Source of the DNA: Weissella muntiaci | GTDB taxonomy: Bacteria; Bacillota; Bacilli; Lactobacillales; Lactobacillaceae | Length of the DNA stretch: 64,000 bases | NCBI RefSeq assembly: GCF_008107635.1 | Contig: NZ_SDGZ01000010.1 | Coordinates: 137,128-201,127, forward strand | Reading direction: 5' to 3' | Shown: one piece after another, positions 7,120 to 14,279 of the stretch | How the letters are laid out: every line of letters begins with the position of its first letter | How positions within the stretch are numbered: the stretch's first letter is position 1 | The notes under the pieces: model-generated | What the model was told of the DNA's origin: nothing | Seen by the model: the letters and a program-made list of their open reading frames with translations, nothing else | The model's database searches: none | Translations under genes and position numbers: made by a program

Positions 7120-8124
7120 TTAATTATTGTTCAGAACGTCGATTGACTTCAAAATTTCGCCTGTCCCCAAGACAACTGCATCTAATGGTTCTGGTGCAAT
7201 AAGCACAGGTACCTTAGTTGCATCTGCGATAACTTCGTCAATATGGTGCAGCATAGCGCCACCACCGGTCAAAATAATTCCATGATCGATGACATCCGCA
7301 GCTATTTCTGGTGACGTCTCTTCAAGCGTTTCCTTAATTGCTACAATAATTTCAGCAATTACATCCTTAATTGCCTCAGCAACATCAACCGCTGAGACCT
7401 CAATCGTCTTTGGTAGACCGGTTACTAGGTCGCGCCCACGGATTGTTGTACCATCCATATCAGCTGCCTTCTCAACATCAGCTGAGCCAATCTCCATCTT
7501 TAGACGCTCGGCTGATTGCTCACCGATCAATACTGAATAATTTTGACGAATGTACGTCATAATTGCGTCGTCTAAACGGTCACCCGCCATCCGAATTGAA
7601 CGTGATGACACGATTCCACCCAAAGAAATGGTTGCAACGTCAGTCGTTCCACCACCCATATCAACAACCATTGATCCGGTCGGCTCCATCACGGGCAGGC
7701 CAGCTCCAACAGCGGCGGCAAATGGTTCCTCGATCACAAAGGCATCGCGAGCACCAGCGACACGAGCTGCATCCGTAACTGCTCGGCGCTCAACTGCCGT
7801 AACACCAGAAGGTACACCGATTACTACCTTAGGGTTCGTCTTTCCGTTGCCAAGTGCCTTATTTAGATAATATTTCAACATTGCTACCGTTGTCTCATAG
7901 TCAGCAATTACACCGTCGCGCATTGGACGGATCGCCTTAATTGAGCCCGGAGTACGTCCAAGCATCTCCTTGGCAGCCGCTCCGACAGCAACAACTTCAT
8001 CAGTGCGTGTATTACGAGCCACAACAGATGGCTCTCGTAATACTATTCCTTTTCCTTCAATATAAACAAGCGTATTTGCGGTACCTAAGTCGATACCCAC
8101 ATTTCGAGTCCCAAATGAAAACAC
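7120..8124 (-). CDS. mreB: actin-like rod shape protein MreB
   Basis: Bacterial actin that organises lateral wall synthesis. 334 residues, family length. Nucleotide-binding motifs: N-terminal [12 protein letters not shown] (phosphate 1), [18 protein letters not shown] (phosphate 2) and [13 protein letters not shown] (adenosine). ATG 8124 begins [17 protein letters not shown]. The gene follows radC, the order usual in Firmicutes (radC-mreB-mreC-mreD). Confidence 0.97.
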   Translation of the reverse strand: MFSFGTRNVGIDLGTANTLVYIEGKGIVLREPSVVARNTRTDEVVAVGAAAKEMLGRTPGSIKAIRPMRDGVIADYETTVAMLKYYLNKALGNGKTNPKVVIGVPSGVTAVERRAVTDAARVAGARDAFVIEEPFAAAVGAGLPVMEPTGSMVVDMGGGTTDVATISLGGIVSSRSIRMAGDRLDDAIMTYIRQNYSVLIGEQSAERLKMEIGSADVEKAADMDGTTIRGRDLVTGLPKTIEVSAVDVAEAIKDVIAEIIVAIKETLEETSPEIAADVIDHGIILTGGGAMLHHIDEVIADATKVPVLIAPEPLDAVVLGTGEILKSIDVLNNN

Positions 8125-8207
8125 GGTATATATCCCTTTTCCTTCTTTTTATCTCATGCCAAAATTGTAAACAGTTTTACACACTGTCTAAAATACATAT
8201 TCTACCT

Positions 8208-8237
8208 ATTCTAGCACAGCTTTAATACGTCCGTAAA
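8208..8237 (-). promoter_or_regulatory. promoter of mreB
   Basis: Minus strand: TTTACG (8237-8232), 18-nt spacer, TAGAAT (8213-8208) with an extended TG one base upstream. It lies ~85 nt before the mreB start. Confidence 0.6.
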
Positions 8238-8471
8238 TGGCTGAAAGACATCAAAATCAGGAAATCTTTTACCCCTAATCTGTTTTGCTCAGTCTTACGG
8301 ATCGTCAACCAATCATTTAGCAAATCATTGGTTCAATTATGATTTTTTTGCGGATCCATCAAGCTTTCTGGTGGAATTAATCAATTATAACTTTTTTTGG
8401 CCGTTGAAATATTAAAATATTATGAATCCTTGATTATTCACGGGCAAAATTCATCTAACCTTGCTTCTAGG
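8238..8471. other. AT-rich gap between radC and mreB
   Basis: No gene is seen. It contains one hairpin at 8307-8333 (AACCAAT / ATTGGTT with an inner ATTT / AAAT) followed on the plus strand by a T-run a few bases later. No clear radC terminator was found. Confidence 0.4.
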
Positions 8472-8924
8472 TCATATTCTGGTGTTAGGAGGCTTGAATT
8501 TATTCGAACTCAAGTACGGTTTGAAAACATCCGTTAAACTAACCTTCGGCATTTTCCCCAGGGCACGTTGACTCAAAAAGGACTGCTTTGTTACGACTAT
8601 GAAGTCAAGAAAATGATATTGCATCAACTTACTACAGATTTCGAGCTGAACTTTAAAGCGTTCGTCGCTCTCAGATAGCGTCAGAATTCCACTCGGATGA
8701 TTATGTGCTAGTACAAAACCATAAGCGTTTACCGCCACCAAATCTCTAAATATATCGCGTGGATGCACACTAACCCCATCAACCGTTCCCAGTGCAACTC
8801 GCTTCATCAATAATACTTGCATTTGTGTCGACAAGCCGATCACCCAACACTCCTCCTGAAGTGCACTACCCATCGCAACAATTAGCGTCTCACCAAGTTC
8901 CTTAACCGATTTAACTCGCTCCAT
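8472..8924 (-). CDS. radC: RadC-family JAB/MPN-domain protein, short form
   Basis: 150 residues, against ~220 for typical RadC. The MPN/JAB core is intact: EECWVIGLSTQMQVL, VHPRDIFRDLVAVNAYGFVLAHNHPSG with the H-x-H metal ligands, and LSESDERF with the Asp. The N-terminal helix-hairpin-helix part of family members is missing; an AGAGGAACG ribosome site supports ATG 8924, so the short form looks genuine. Its molecular function is not settled for the family. Position next to mreB is the usual context. Confidence 0.83.
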   Translation of the reverse strand: MERVKSVKELGETLIVAMGSALQEECWVIGLSTQMQVLLMKRVALGTVDGVSVHPRDIFRDLVAVNAYGFVLAHNHPSGILTLSESDERFKVQLEICSKLMQYHFLDFIVVTKQSFLSQRALGKMPKVSLTDVFKPYLSSNKFKPPNTRI

Positions 8925-9023
8925 ATTAAACGTTCCTCTAAATTAATAGGACGTGCTATTTAATCAAAAGTGTTAAACGCGTTATACTTGAAGAAGTATT
9001 TTTTTGAAAGAAGGTTCCAAACT

Positions 9024-9365
9024 ATGCGTGTCCGCAAATTTAGTCCTAATTATATTCCAAGCAAGAATGTTGCTCGAGCCGTTCGCTTCTACCGTGAAGT
9101 CTTTGATTTACCGACAGAATTTGGCGAGCATGAGGACCGTCATCTTTTCTTTGACCAAGAGGCCATTGTATTTGATGAAGTTGATGCCGAACCAATTACT
9201 GTAACTGTTGTTGTTCGTGATCATCAAGCGACTGTTGAAAATCATTTGATCAACTACTATGTCGAACAAGTTGCACCAATCAGTGAAACGCCTGATGGAC
9301 GCCATATTATTTTTCATTTGGATGATTTTGAGGGTAACCATATCGAAGTCATTGCTAACAAATAA
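9024..9365 (+). CDS. VOC (glyoxalase/bleomycin resistance) family protein
   Basis: 113 residues with the vicinal oxygen chelate pattern: a betaalphabeta start (NYIPSKNVARAVRFYREVFDLP), a central GEHEDRHLFFDQEAIVFDE and the C-terminal FHLDDFEGNHIEVIANK, whose EGNHIEV matches the metal-ligand Glu region. The start at 9024 (MRVRKFS) follows an AGAAGG site; the longer frame lacks one. Substrate unknown. Single plus-strand gene between radC and degV. Confidence 0.75.
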   Translation: MRVRKFSPNYIPSKNVARAVRFYREVFDLPTEFGEHEDRHLFFDQEAIVFDEVDAEPITVTVVVRDHQATVENHLINYYVEQVAPISETPDGRHIIFHLDDFEGNHIEVIANK

Positions 9366-9404
9366 AAGAGTTGTAACCGTTAAATAAATGGTCGCAACTC
9401 TTTT
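9364..9404. terminator. bidirectional terminator between VOC gene and degV
   Basis: Arms AAAAGAGTTG (9364-9373) and CAACTCTTTT (9395-9404) with an A-run on one side and T-run on the other; ends both convergent genes. Confidence 0.88.
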
Positions 9405-9408
9405 TTAT

Positions 9409-10278
9409 TTACAATAATGACTCATAATCACGCGCCCAAATAACGCCCATCGCCTTTTCACCCGTATGAACTCCAATGTACGGCCCAATGATTGAACGTT
9501 CAACAATCAAACTAGGCTGACTAGCCGCAAGTTCTTTGGCCCAAGCATCAGCTAAGGCAGGATTATTACCGTCAACGATTGTCACTCGAATTGGATATGT
9601 TACTCGCGCTAATTCTTCGGCCAAGACCTTTTGAATATTATTCCAAGCTCGCTTCATCTGACGTTCTTTGCCGATCGCCACAATTTTAGCTTCTTCATTA
9701 AATGTCAACATGGGCTTAATATTCAAAAGTGATCCCACCAGTGCCGCACCGTTTGATAAGCGACCCGTTCTTTGTAAATGGCGTACGTCGTCGACTACAA
9801 AGCGTACATCGGTGCTAGTTCGCAAAATTGTCAGTTGCTCCCAGATTTCAGACACACTTTTACCCGCCTGCACTAAGATTGCTGCTAATTTAGCTTGGTT
9901 TCCGGCTGCCTTTGCTGCAATTTTAGAGTCCCATACATGCAATTTAACAGGGGCCGCGTCCGCCATCGCCGTCAATGTTGAAACCAAGCCCGAGATTCCC
10001 GACGAAATTGCCACAAAAATTACATCTGTATACCCAGCCTCGGCTAGATCAGTCAATTTCTGCTCAATCACCCCTGGCGCGATCTGTGACGTTGTCAATG
10101 CAGGATCAGCCTCTTTCTGGAACTGATAAAATTCAGCTTGGCTTGCCCAACTCACGCCCTCAAAAAATTGTTTTGATCCCATCATGATTGGATCATTCAA
10201 AGTTGTTATATTTAGAGCTTTCAATTCCTCAGCTGTCAGATAGCTTGAACTATTCGTCAGAACCGCTATTTTCGTCAT
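9409..10278 (-). CDS. DegV family fatty-acid binding protein
   Basis: DegV proteins bind a fatty acid and, as FakB subunits, present it to the kinase FakA for phosphorylation. 289 residues. Typical positions: N-terminal IAVLTNSSSYL, the lipid-headgroup TSQIAPG, VAISSGISG, VRHLQRTGRL and GPYIGVHTGEKAMGV near the end. The start at 10278 is chosen for the family-like MTKIAVLTNSS and AGGAG 10 nt upstream. It is third in an apparent operon behind two crcB genes. Whether this copy is a FakB cannot be told from sequence alone. Confidence 0.88.
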   Translation of the reverse strand: MTKIAVLTNSSSYLTAEELKALNITTLNDPIMMGSKQFFEGVSWASQAEFYQFQKEADPALTTSQIAPGVIEQKLTDLAEAGYTDVIFVAISSGISGLVSTLTAMADAAPVKLHVWDSKIAAKAAGNQAKLAAILVQAGKSVSEIWEQLTILRTSTDVRFVVDDVRHLQRTGRLSNGAALVGSLLNIKPMLTFNEEAKIVAIGKERQMKRAWNNIQKVLAEELARVTYPIRVTIVDGNNPALADAWAKELAASQPSLIVERSIIGPYIGVHTGEKAMGVIWARDYESLL

Positions 10279-10302
10279 ATCCCCATATCTCCTAATTATC
10301 AA

Positions 10303-10671
10303 TTAAAATAACTTCGTTAATGCAACTCCTAAAAGAAGCATTCCAATCCCCCCAACAAAAGCAATGATTGTTTTAAGCTCAACTAAATTTCGTTGGCTTC
10401 GATCGTTCTTTTCAAGCGCATCCGCTAGTTCCACAATCGGAGCTGAGAAGGTTGAATATCCTCCTAAAATCCCGGTCGCCCAAAAGACGTTGACTCCTGC
10501 TTGTAAGTGCATCCCAAACGCAATTCCAATTAACAAGGACGCACTTAAATTGATGATCATAACCATCCAAATTGCAATATCAGCAAACCAACGATTGGCT
10601 AATTCAAGCATTAGAAAACGTAAAATCGATCCAAAGATCGCGCCAAAACCGGCTAATAAAATCAACATCAT
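10303..10671 (-). CDS. crcB: fluoride channel subunit CrcB/Fluc (second)
   Basis: Small membrane protein, 122 residues, four helices, that exports fluoride as an antiparallel dimer. Family motifs: LAGFGAIFGSILRFLMLEL in helix 1, INLSASLLIGIAFG in helix 2 and GILGGYSTFSAPIVEL in the broken helix 3. It starts directly after the stop of the neighbouring crcB (no gap). Paired crcB genes in Firmicutes usually form heterodimers, inferred here too. Confidence 0.93.
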   Translation of the reverse strand: MMLILLAGFGAIFGSILRFLMLELANRWFADIAIWMVMIINLSASLLIGIAFGMHLQAGVNVFWATGILGGYSTFSAPIVELADALEKNDRSQRNLVELKTIIAFVGGIGMLLLGVALTKLF

Positions 10672-11040
10672 CTATGCTACCGTCCTTTTGGCCAACCAAC
10701 GCGCCAAGAATACAACCATGACCCCGCCGATTAAGGTTATAGAAAAGTATAACAAAGCCGGCCAGATTTGACCTAATTTAACCATATCCAATACTGCCGT
10801 TGAGAAGGTTGTGAACGCACCCAATATTCCAACCATGATAAAATCAGCCGTCGTCTGCTTTAAATTAAGTTTACGCGCAAATAACACCACCAAGAATGCG
10901 GAAATAAAAGTTCCCAGCAAGTTAATTACAATTGTTCCCCACGGAAACGGTCCTGCTAGCCATAATTCAATTGCCTCGCGCAGTGCGCCCCCAAAAAAGC
11001 CTCCAAAACCGACTGCTATGATTCGCTGCCAATATCGCAT
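10672..11040 (-). CDS. crcB: fluoride channel subunit CrcB/Fluc (first)
   Basis: 122 residues, four helices. VGFGGFFGGALREAIELW, GTIVINLLGTFISAF (the conserved Asn) and GILGAFTTFSTAVLDMV (the TFST pore motif) identify the family. Start at ATG 11040 (MRYWQRI); its ribosome site is weak (AGGA far upstream). First gene after a promoter that carries a CsoR-like palindrome. No fluoride riboswitch motif was found in the ~60-nt leader. Confidence 0.93.
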   Translation of the reverse strand: MRYWQRIIAVGFGGFFGGALREAIELWLAGPFPWGTIVINLLGTFISAFLVVLFARKLNLKQTTADFIMVGILGAFTTFSTAVLDMVKLGQIWPALLYFSITLIGGVMVVFLARWLAKRTVA

Positions 11041-11101
11041 ATACTTGCTGCCATCCTAATCTGTTAATTTACATTTTCCCAAGAAATTTGATACATTTTC
11101 G

Positions 11102-11131
11102 ATAATATACCCCCCGGTATACTTATTGCAA
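11102..11131 (-). promoter_or_regulatory. crcB-degV promoter with CsoR/RcnR-like operator
   Basis: Minus strand TTGCAA (11131-11126), 18-nt spacer, TATTAT (11107-11102). The spacer is occupied by a 16-bp palindrome, TATACC-CCCC-GGTATA on the plus strand (11106-11121). A G/C tract flanked by A/T inverted arms is the pattern bound by CsoR-family repressors (copper, nickel, formaldehyde or persulfide sensors). The regulator is not in this window. Confidence 0.6.
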
Positions 11132-11285
11132 TAGCTATCTCAATGAATGTACTCCAATCTAATATTGTCATTTATTGCTGGGCGCCCTGACAGAATTACT
11201 AAGAACTACATAAAAGCACTTCAAGGAAAACCTTTTTGGTCAAATTATCAACATCGCCTATTTGTGATGATCATTCTCATTGATC

Positions 11286-11322
11286 AAAATAAAAGAGATT
11301 GGTACCAACAGCACCAATCTCT
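11286..11322 (-). terminator. terminator of the trpXYZ operon
   Basis: Minus-strand perfect 10-bp stem AGAGATTGGT / ACCAATCTCT (11294-11322) followed by TTTATTTTG. Confidence 0.85.
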
Positions 11323-11330
11323 ACTATGTT

Positions 11331-12101
11331 TTAATATCGGTTAAAATACGTTAGCAACTCAGTGATTGTCAACGCCTGCTTTGTAGCGCCTTGTACATCG
11401 AGTGCAATCTTACCTGCATCAATTATGATCAATCGATCACCAAACTCAAGCGCATCTTCCAAATTGTGCGTAATCATTAATGCAGTTAGCTTTTCCGCCT
11501 TGATACTTTGGTCAGTCACTGCCATCAACTGGGCAGATGTCTTCGGATCAAGTGCAGCCGTATGTTCATCTAATAACAACAACTCTGGCTGGCTTTGTGT
11601 AGCCATTAAAAATGATAATGCCTGTCGTTGCCCACCAGATAAATCCCCGGTTGCCATCTCCAAACGACTATCTAAACCATTCCCCATCTTGGCGGCCAAA
11701 GTTGCAAACTCAGCCATTTTGGTTTTGGTTAAATTTCGATTACGGAGTCGTCGTGACTTTCCACGTCGCTCAGCTAACAGTAAATTTTCTGCAACCGTCA
11801 TTCTGGGAGCAGTACCGAGTTTCGGATCTTGGAACACTCGTGATAGATACTTCGTTCGGTCTATTTCAGACATATGGGTAACATCAAGCTCACCTAAGTA
11901 GATTTGCCCCGAAGTCAAAGCCAACGATCCTGCAATCACGTTAAAGAGCGTTGACTTACCAGCACCATTTGAACCTAATACAGTTACAAAATCACCCGGT
12001 TGGAGTTCAAGTGAAACGTGATCTAAAATATTCTTTTCATTTGAACTGCCAGCATTGACTGTCACTGTAGCATCAACTAGCCGTACCGCCGTTTTAGTCA
12101 T
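11331..12101 (-). CDS. trpZ: ABC transporter ATPase, predicted tryptophan importer
   Basis: 256 residues. Walker A LGSNGAGKSTLFNVIAGSL near residue 45, Q-loop VFQDPKLGTAP, signature LSGGQRQALSFLMA, Walker B LLLLDEHTAALDP and H-loop MITHNLEDAL are complete. The true start is ATG 12101 with GGGGG 9 nt upstream; the longer frame begins at TTG. Its start overlaps the permease stop by 8 nt, indicating coupling. ATPase partner of the TrpX/TrpY-type proteins encoded upstream. Function inferred from the leader and family. Confidence 0.9.
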   Translation of the reverse strand: MTKTAVRLVDATVTVNAGSSNEKNILDHVSLELQPGDFVTVLGSNGAGKSTLFNVIAGSLALTSGQIYLGELDVTHMSEIDRTKYLSRVFQDPKLGTAPRMTVAENLLLAERRGKSRRLRNRNLTKTKMAEFATLAAKMGNGLDSRLEMATGDLSGGQRQALSFLMATQSQPELLLLDEHTAALDPKTSAQLMAVTDQSIKAEKLTALMITHNLEDALEFGDRLIIIDAGKIALDVQGATKQALTITELLTYFNRY

Positions 12102-12996
12102 GACTTGCAACCCCCTTCTTGATCACTTTTTCCAAATGTAACGAACGTCGTAATTGTGGCGAAATTAATGCAAGTCCTAGGATCACAGCACTAAATAGAT
12201 TTAAATCGTTTGCCGAGAATCCGATTGCCAAAACAATAACTAGGACAAAGCGGTATAAGATCGATCCAATAATAATGGTCACCAGCCGATTGGTTAGCGA
12301 AAGTTCACCACCATAACTTACCTCACCAATAATAATTGATGCCAATGCAACCACGATAATCCCAATTCCCATATTGACGTCCGCAAAACCATTATTTTGT
12401 GCCACTAGTGAGCCACCAAAAGCAATCAGCGCGTTTGACAACATCAATCCTAAGATTGTCATGCGATCTGTATTAATCCCTAACGATCGTGCCATAGTTT
12501 CATTATCGCCAGTAACGATAAATGCCTGGCCTAATTCAGTCTGTAGGAAGATAGCAATCATTCCTGTAATGATCGCTATCACAATCATCCCCACCAACAC
12601 TGCCGACATATTGGCTGATAACTTATTCAGACCCATTCCAGAAAAAATCGTTGTTACACCAAGCAATGAACGATTCGCCTGCCCCATAATCCGGAGATTA
12701 ACTGAGTAAATCGCCGTCATCGTTAAAATACCAGCTAATAAGATTGGCACACGTCCTTTTGTATAAAGCAATCCAGTTACCAAACCGGCTAAGGCACCCG
12801 CTAAAGCCGCAATCAAACTCGCTAATAATGGATTCATACCTTGGGCGATCAAGGTTACTCCCGTGGCGGCTCCTAATGGAAAGGTACCTTCAACAGTCAT
12901 ATCTGGAAAGTCCAAAATTCTAAAGGTAAGAAATAAGCCAATTCCTAAAGTTGCCCATAGTAATCCCTGACCAATTGCCGAAATAATTAATTGCAT
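12094..12996 (-). CDS. trpY: ABC transporter permease, predicted tryptophan importer
   Basis: Membrane subunit of the BPD_transp_2 (LivH-like) family, 300 residues with about eight or nine hydrophobic segments. Recognisable parts: LFLTFRILDFPDMTVEGTFPL near the N-terminus, GLVTGLLYTKGRVPILLAGILT, and TELGQAFIVTGDNETMARSLGI, the cytoplasmic loop contacting the ATPase. It directly follows trpX (1-nt gap). Known members of this TrpX-TrpY-TrpZ group were predicted as tryptophan transporters from Trp-specific regulation in Firmicutes, and the leader here supports that. Confidence 0.9.
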   Translation of the reverse strand: MQLIISAIGQGLLWATLGIGLFLTFRILDFPDMTVEGTFPLGAATGVTLIAQGMNPLLASLIAALAGALAGLVTGLLYTKGRVPILLAGILTMTAIYSVNLRIMGQANRSLLGVTTIFSGMGLNKLSANMSAVLVGMIVIAIITGMIAIFLQTELGQAFIVTGDNETMARSLGINTDRMTILGLMLSNALIAFGGSLVAQNNGFADVNMGIGIIVVALASIIIGEVSYGGELSLTNRLVTIIIGSILYRFVLVIVLAIGFSANDLNLFSAVILGLALISPQLRRSLHLEKVIKKGVASHD

Positions 12997-12997
12997 C

Positions 12998-13984
12998 CTA
13001 TTCTCCTACGATCTTAGCTTTGCTATAAGCACTTGGAATTGTCAAACCAAACTTATCCGCCTTAGCCTTATTAATAATTAAATTACCGCTCTTCATAAAT
13101 TGTACTGGCAAATCAGCTGGCTTCTTGCCCTTCAAAACTTGGGCAATCATCTTTCCTGTTTTGATTCCAATTTCCTTTTGATTAATTGACTCTGCGGCTA
13201 CCCCACCTTGCTCAACCATCGTATCAACGGTTGGGAAGACTGGCACATTTGCATTATCCGTATTCTTAATCAACGTCGTAAAGGCACCAGCAATTGTGTT
13301 ATCGGTCGGTACAAATACCGCCTGTACATTATTATTGTTTACCATTTGCAGAGATGTTTGATTCAAGTCGTTTGACGAGGCAATTGTATATTCCTTAACT
13401 TCAATCCCAGCCGCTTTGGCCAAAGTTGCCATCTTCTTAGCCTCAGTGGTTGCTGAATCATCTGACGAAGTATAGATAATACCCAACGTCTTAAGATTTG
13501 GCATAAAGGCTTGCATCATCTTTAATTGCGAAGCCAACGGAGCTTGATCTGAAACCCCTGTCACATTACCGCCAGGATGGCTATATGACTTAACTAACTT
13601 CGCGCCAATTGGATTAGTTGATGCAGAGAAAACAACTGGTTTGCTTGTAACTGTGTTTGCAACTGCAATTGCCGCAGGCGTTGCAATACCAACCGATACA
13701 TCAGCCTTTTCATTTGCAAACTTGGTTGACATTGTTTTCAAATTACTCTGATCTGCTTGGGCATTTTGGAAATCAATCTTAACATTCTTGCCAACCTTGT
13801 ACCCAGAATCATTTAGACCTTCTTTGATTCCGCTATAGATTTGATCCAATGCGGGATGTGACATAAATTGCAAAACCCCTACCGTCGGCACTTTCGCCTT
13901 CTGGGTTTGCACACCGGAATAAATTCCGGCCCCAATTAATACTGCTGCAATTACTGATAAAGTTCCTACAATACGCTTGTCCAT
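12998..13984 (-). CDS. trpX: ABC transporter substrate-binding protein, predicted tryptophan binder
   Basis: ABC_sub_bind family (TrpX-like) protein, 328 residues. An N-terminal basic start and hydrophobic helix (IVGTLSVIAAVLIGAGIYS, about residues 4-22) without lipobox Cys suggest membrane anchoring. Family features: VGVLQFMSHPALDQIYSGIKEGL, IATPAAIAVANTV, VFSASTNPIGAKLV, PGGNVTGVSD, VPTDNTIAGAF and EIGIKTGKMIAQVL. AGGAG precedes ATG 13984. First structural gene after the leader-peptide attenuator; the terminator ends only ~40 nt before its start. Confidence 0.92.
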   Translation of the reverse strand: MDKRIVGTLSVIAAVLIGAGIYSGVQTQKAKVPTVGVLQFMSHPALDQIYSGIKEGLNDSGYKVGKNVKIDFQNAQADQSNLKTMSTKFANEKADVSVGIATPAAIAVANTVTSKPVVFSASTNPIGAKLVKSYSHPGGNVTGVSDQAPLASQLKMMQAFMPNLKTLGIIYTSSDDSATTEAKKMATLAKAAGIEVKEYTIASSNDLNQTSLQMVNNNNVQAVFVPTDNTIAGAFTTLIKNTDNANVPVFPTVDTMVEQGGVAAESINQKEIGIKTGKMIAQVLKGKKPADLPVQFMKSGNLIINKAKADKFGLTIPSAYSKAKIVGE

Positions 13985-14021
13985 GTCTCTCTTCTCCTAA
14001 GTTATAAACTAGCATGCAGAC

Positions 14022-14056
14022 AAAATAAAAAGGTCTGCACGCATTCCGTGCAGACC
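14022..14056 (-). terminator. attenuator terminator upstream of trpX
   Basis: Perfect 10-bp stem GGTCTGCACG / CGTGCAGACC with a five-base loop (14056-14032), then TTTTTATTTT. It lies between the leader peptide and trpX, so transcripts reaching trpX must read through it. Confidence 0.9.
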
Positions 14057-14080
14057 CCTCAAGGAAATCCTAATGTCAGC

Positions 14081-14126
14081 ACAGATTCGATATGCGAGCT
14101 CTAAAAAGAGCACGTACCGAATCTGT
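14081..14126 (-). ncRNA. attenuator hairpin (central stem) of the trp leader
   Basis: Perfect 9-bp stem ACAGATTCG / CGAATCTGT enclosing a smaller GCTC / GAGC hairpin. It contains CGTGC, which could instead pair with GCACG of the terminator 5' arm, giving a possible antiterminator. An earlier stem pairs TTTTCACA within the leader peptide (14179-14172) with TGTGAAAA (14135-14128). Confidence 0.7.
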
Positions 14127-14146
14127 TTTTTCACAGTCCGGCCGTG

Positions 14147-14191
14147 TTAACGGCGCCACCAACTATTTGATTGTGAAAATTGCTTAATCAT
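14147..14191 (-). CDS. Trp leader peptide MIKQFSQSNSWWRR
   Basis: A 14-codon open frame with a strong GAGGAG ribosome site (14203-14198) six bases before its ATG. It holds two adjacent Trp codons (TGG TGG, 14161-14156), then two Arg codons and TAA. It is ~45 nt downstream of a near-consensus promoter and is followed by alternative hairpins and an intrinsic terminator. This is the layout of a ribosome-dependent amino-acid attenuator: a ribosome stalled at the Trp codons would disrupt the first stem and allow transcription of trpXYZ. The mechanism is inference; the sequence elements are directly seen. Too short for most gene callers. Confidence 0.85.
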   Translation of the reverse strand: MIKQFSQSNSWWRR

Positions 14192-14236
14192 AAGTTTCTC
14201 CTCGATTAATCTTTAGTAATAATATCTATGGTCTAA

Positions 14237-14265
14237 ATCATATATCCTCGTTTAGCCCTTGTCAA
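14237..14265 (-). promoter_or_regulatory. promoter of the trp leader-trpXYZ operon
   Basis: Consensus TTGACA (14265-14260), 17-nt spacer, TATGAT (14242-14237) on the minus strand, immediately after the nrdF stop. Confidence 0.88.
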
Positions 14266-14279
14266 CTATTTTAAAAAAA

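Noticed and set aside
7289-7870. Plus-strand frames opposite mreB
   Set aside because: Shadow frames of a highly conserved gene, without ribosome sites.
8307-8333. sRNA or terminator between radC and mreB
   Set aside because: Weak imperfect hairpin, T-run only several bases later on the plus strand, and no plus-strand promoter or gene to end.
11041-11101. Possible fluoride riboswitch before crcB
   Set aside because: The expected conserved GG-GAUG and CUGAU elements were not found and the leader is only ~60 nt.
11147-11344. 65-residue plus-strand open frame in the crcB-trpZ gap
   Set aside because: No ribosome site, no family features, and it overlaps the trpXYZ terminator.
14032-14230. T-box before trpX
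   Set aside because: A GGTGG string occurs, but it is the tandem Trp codons of the leader peptide; no TGGNACCGCG T-box sequence follows.
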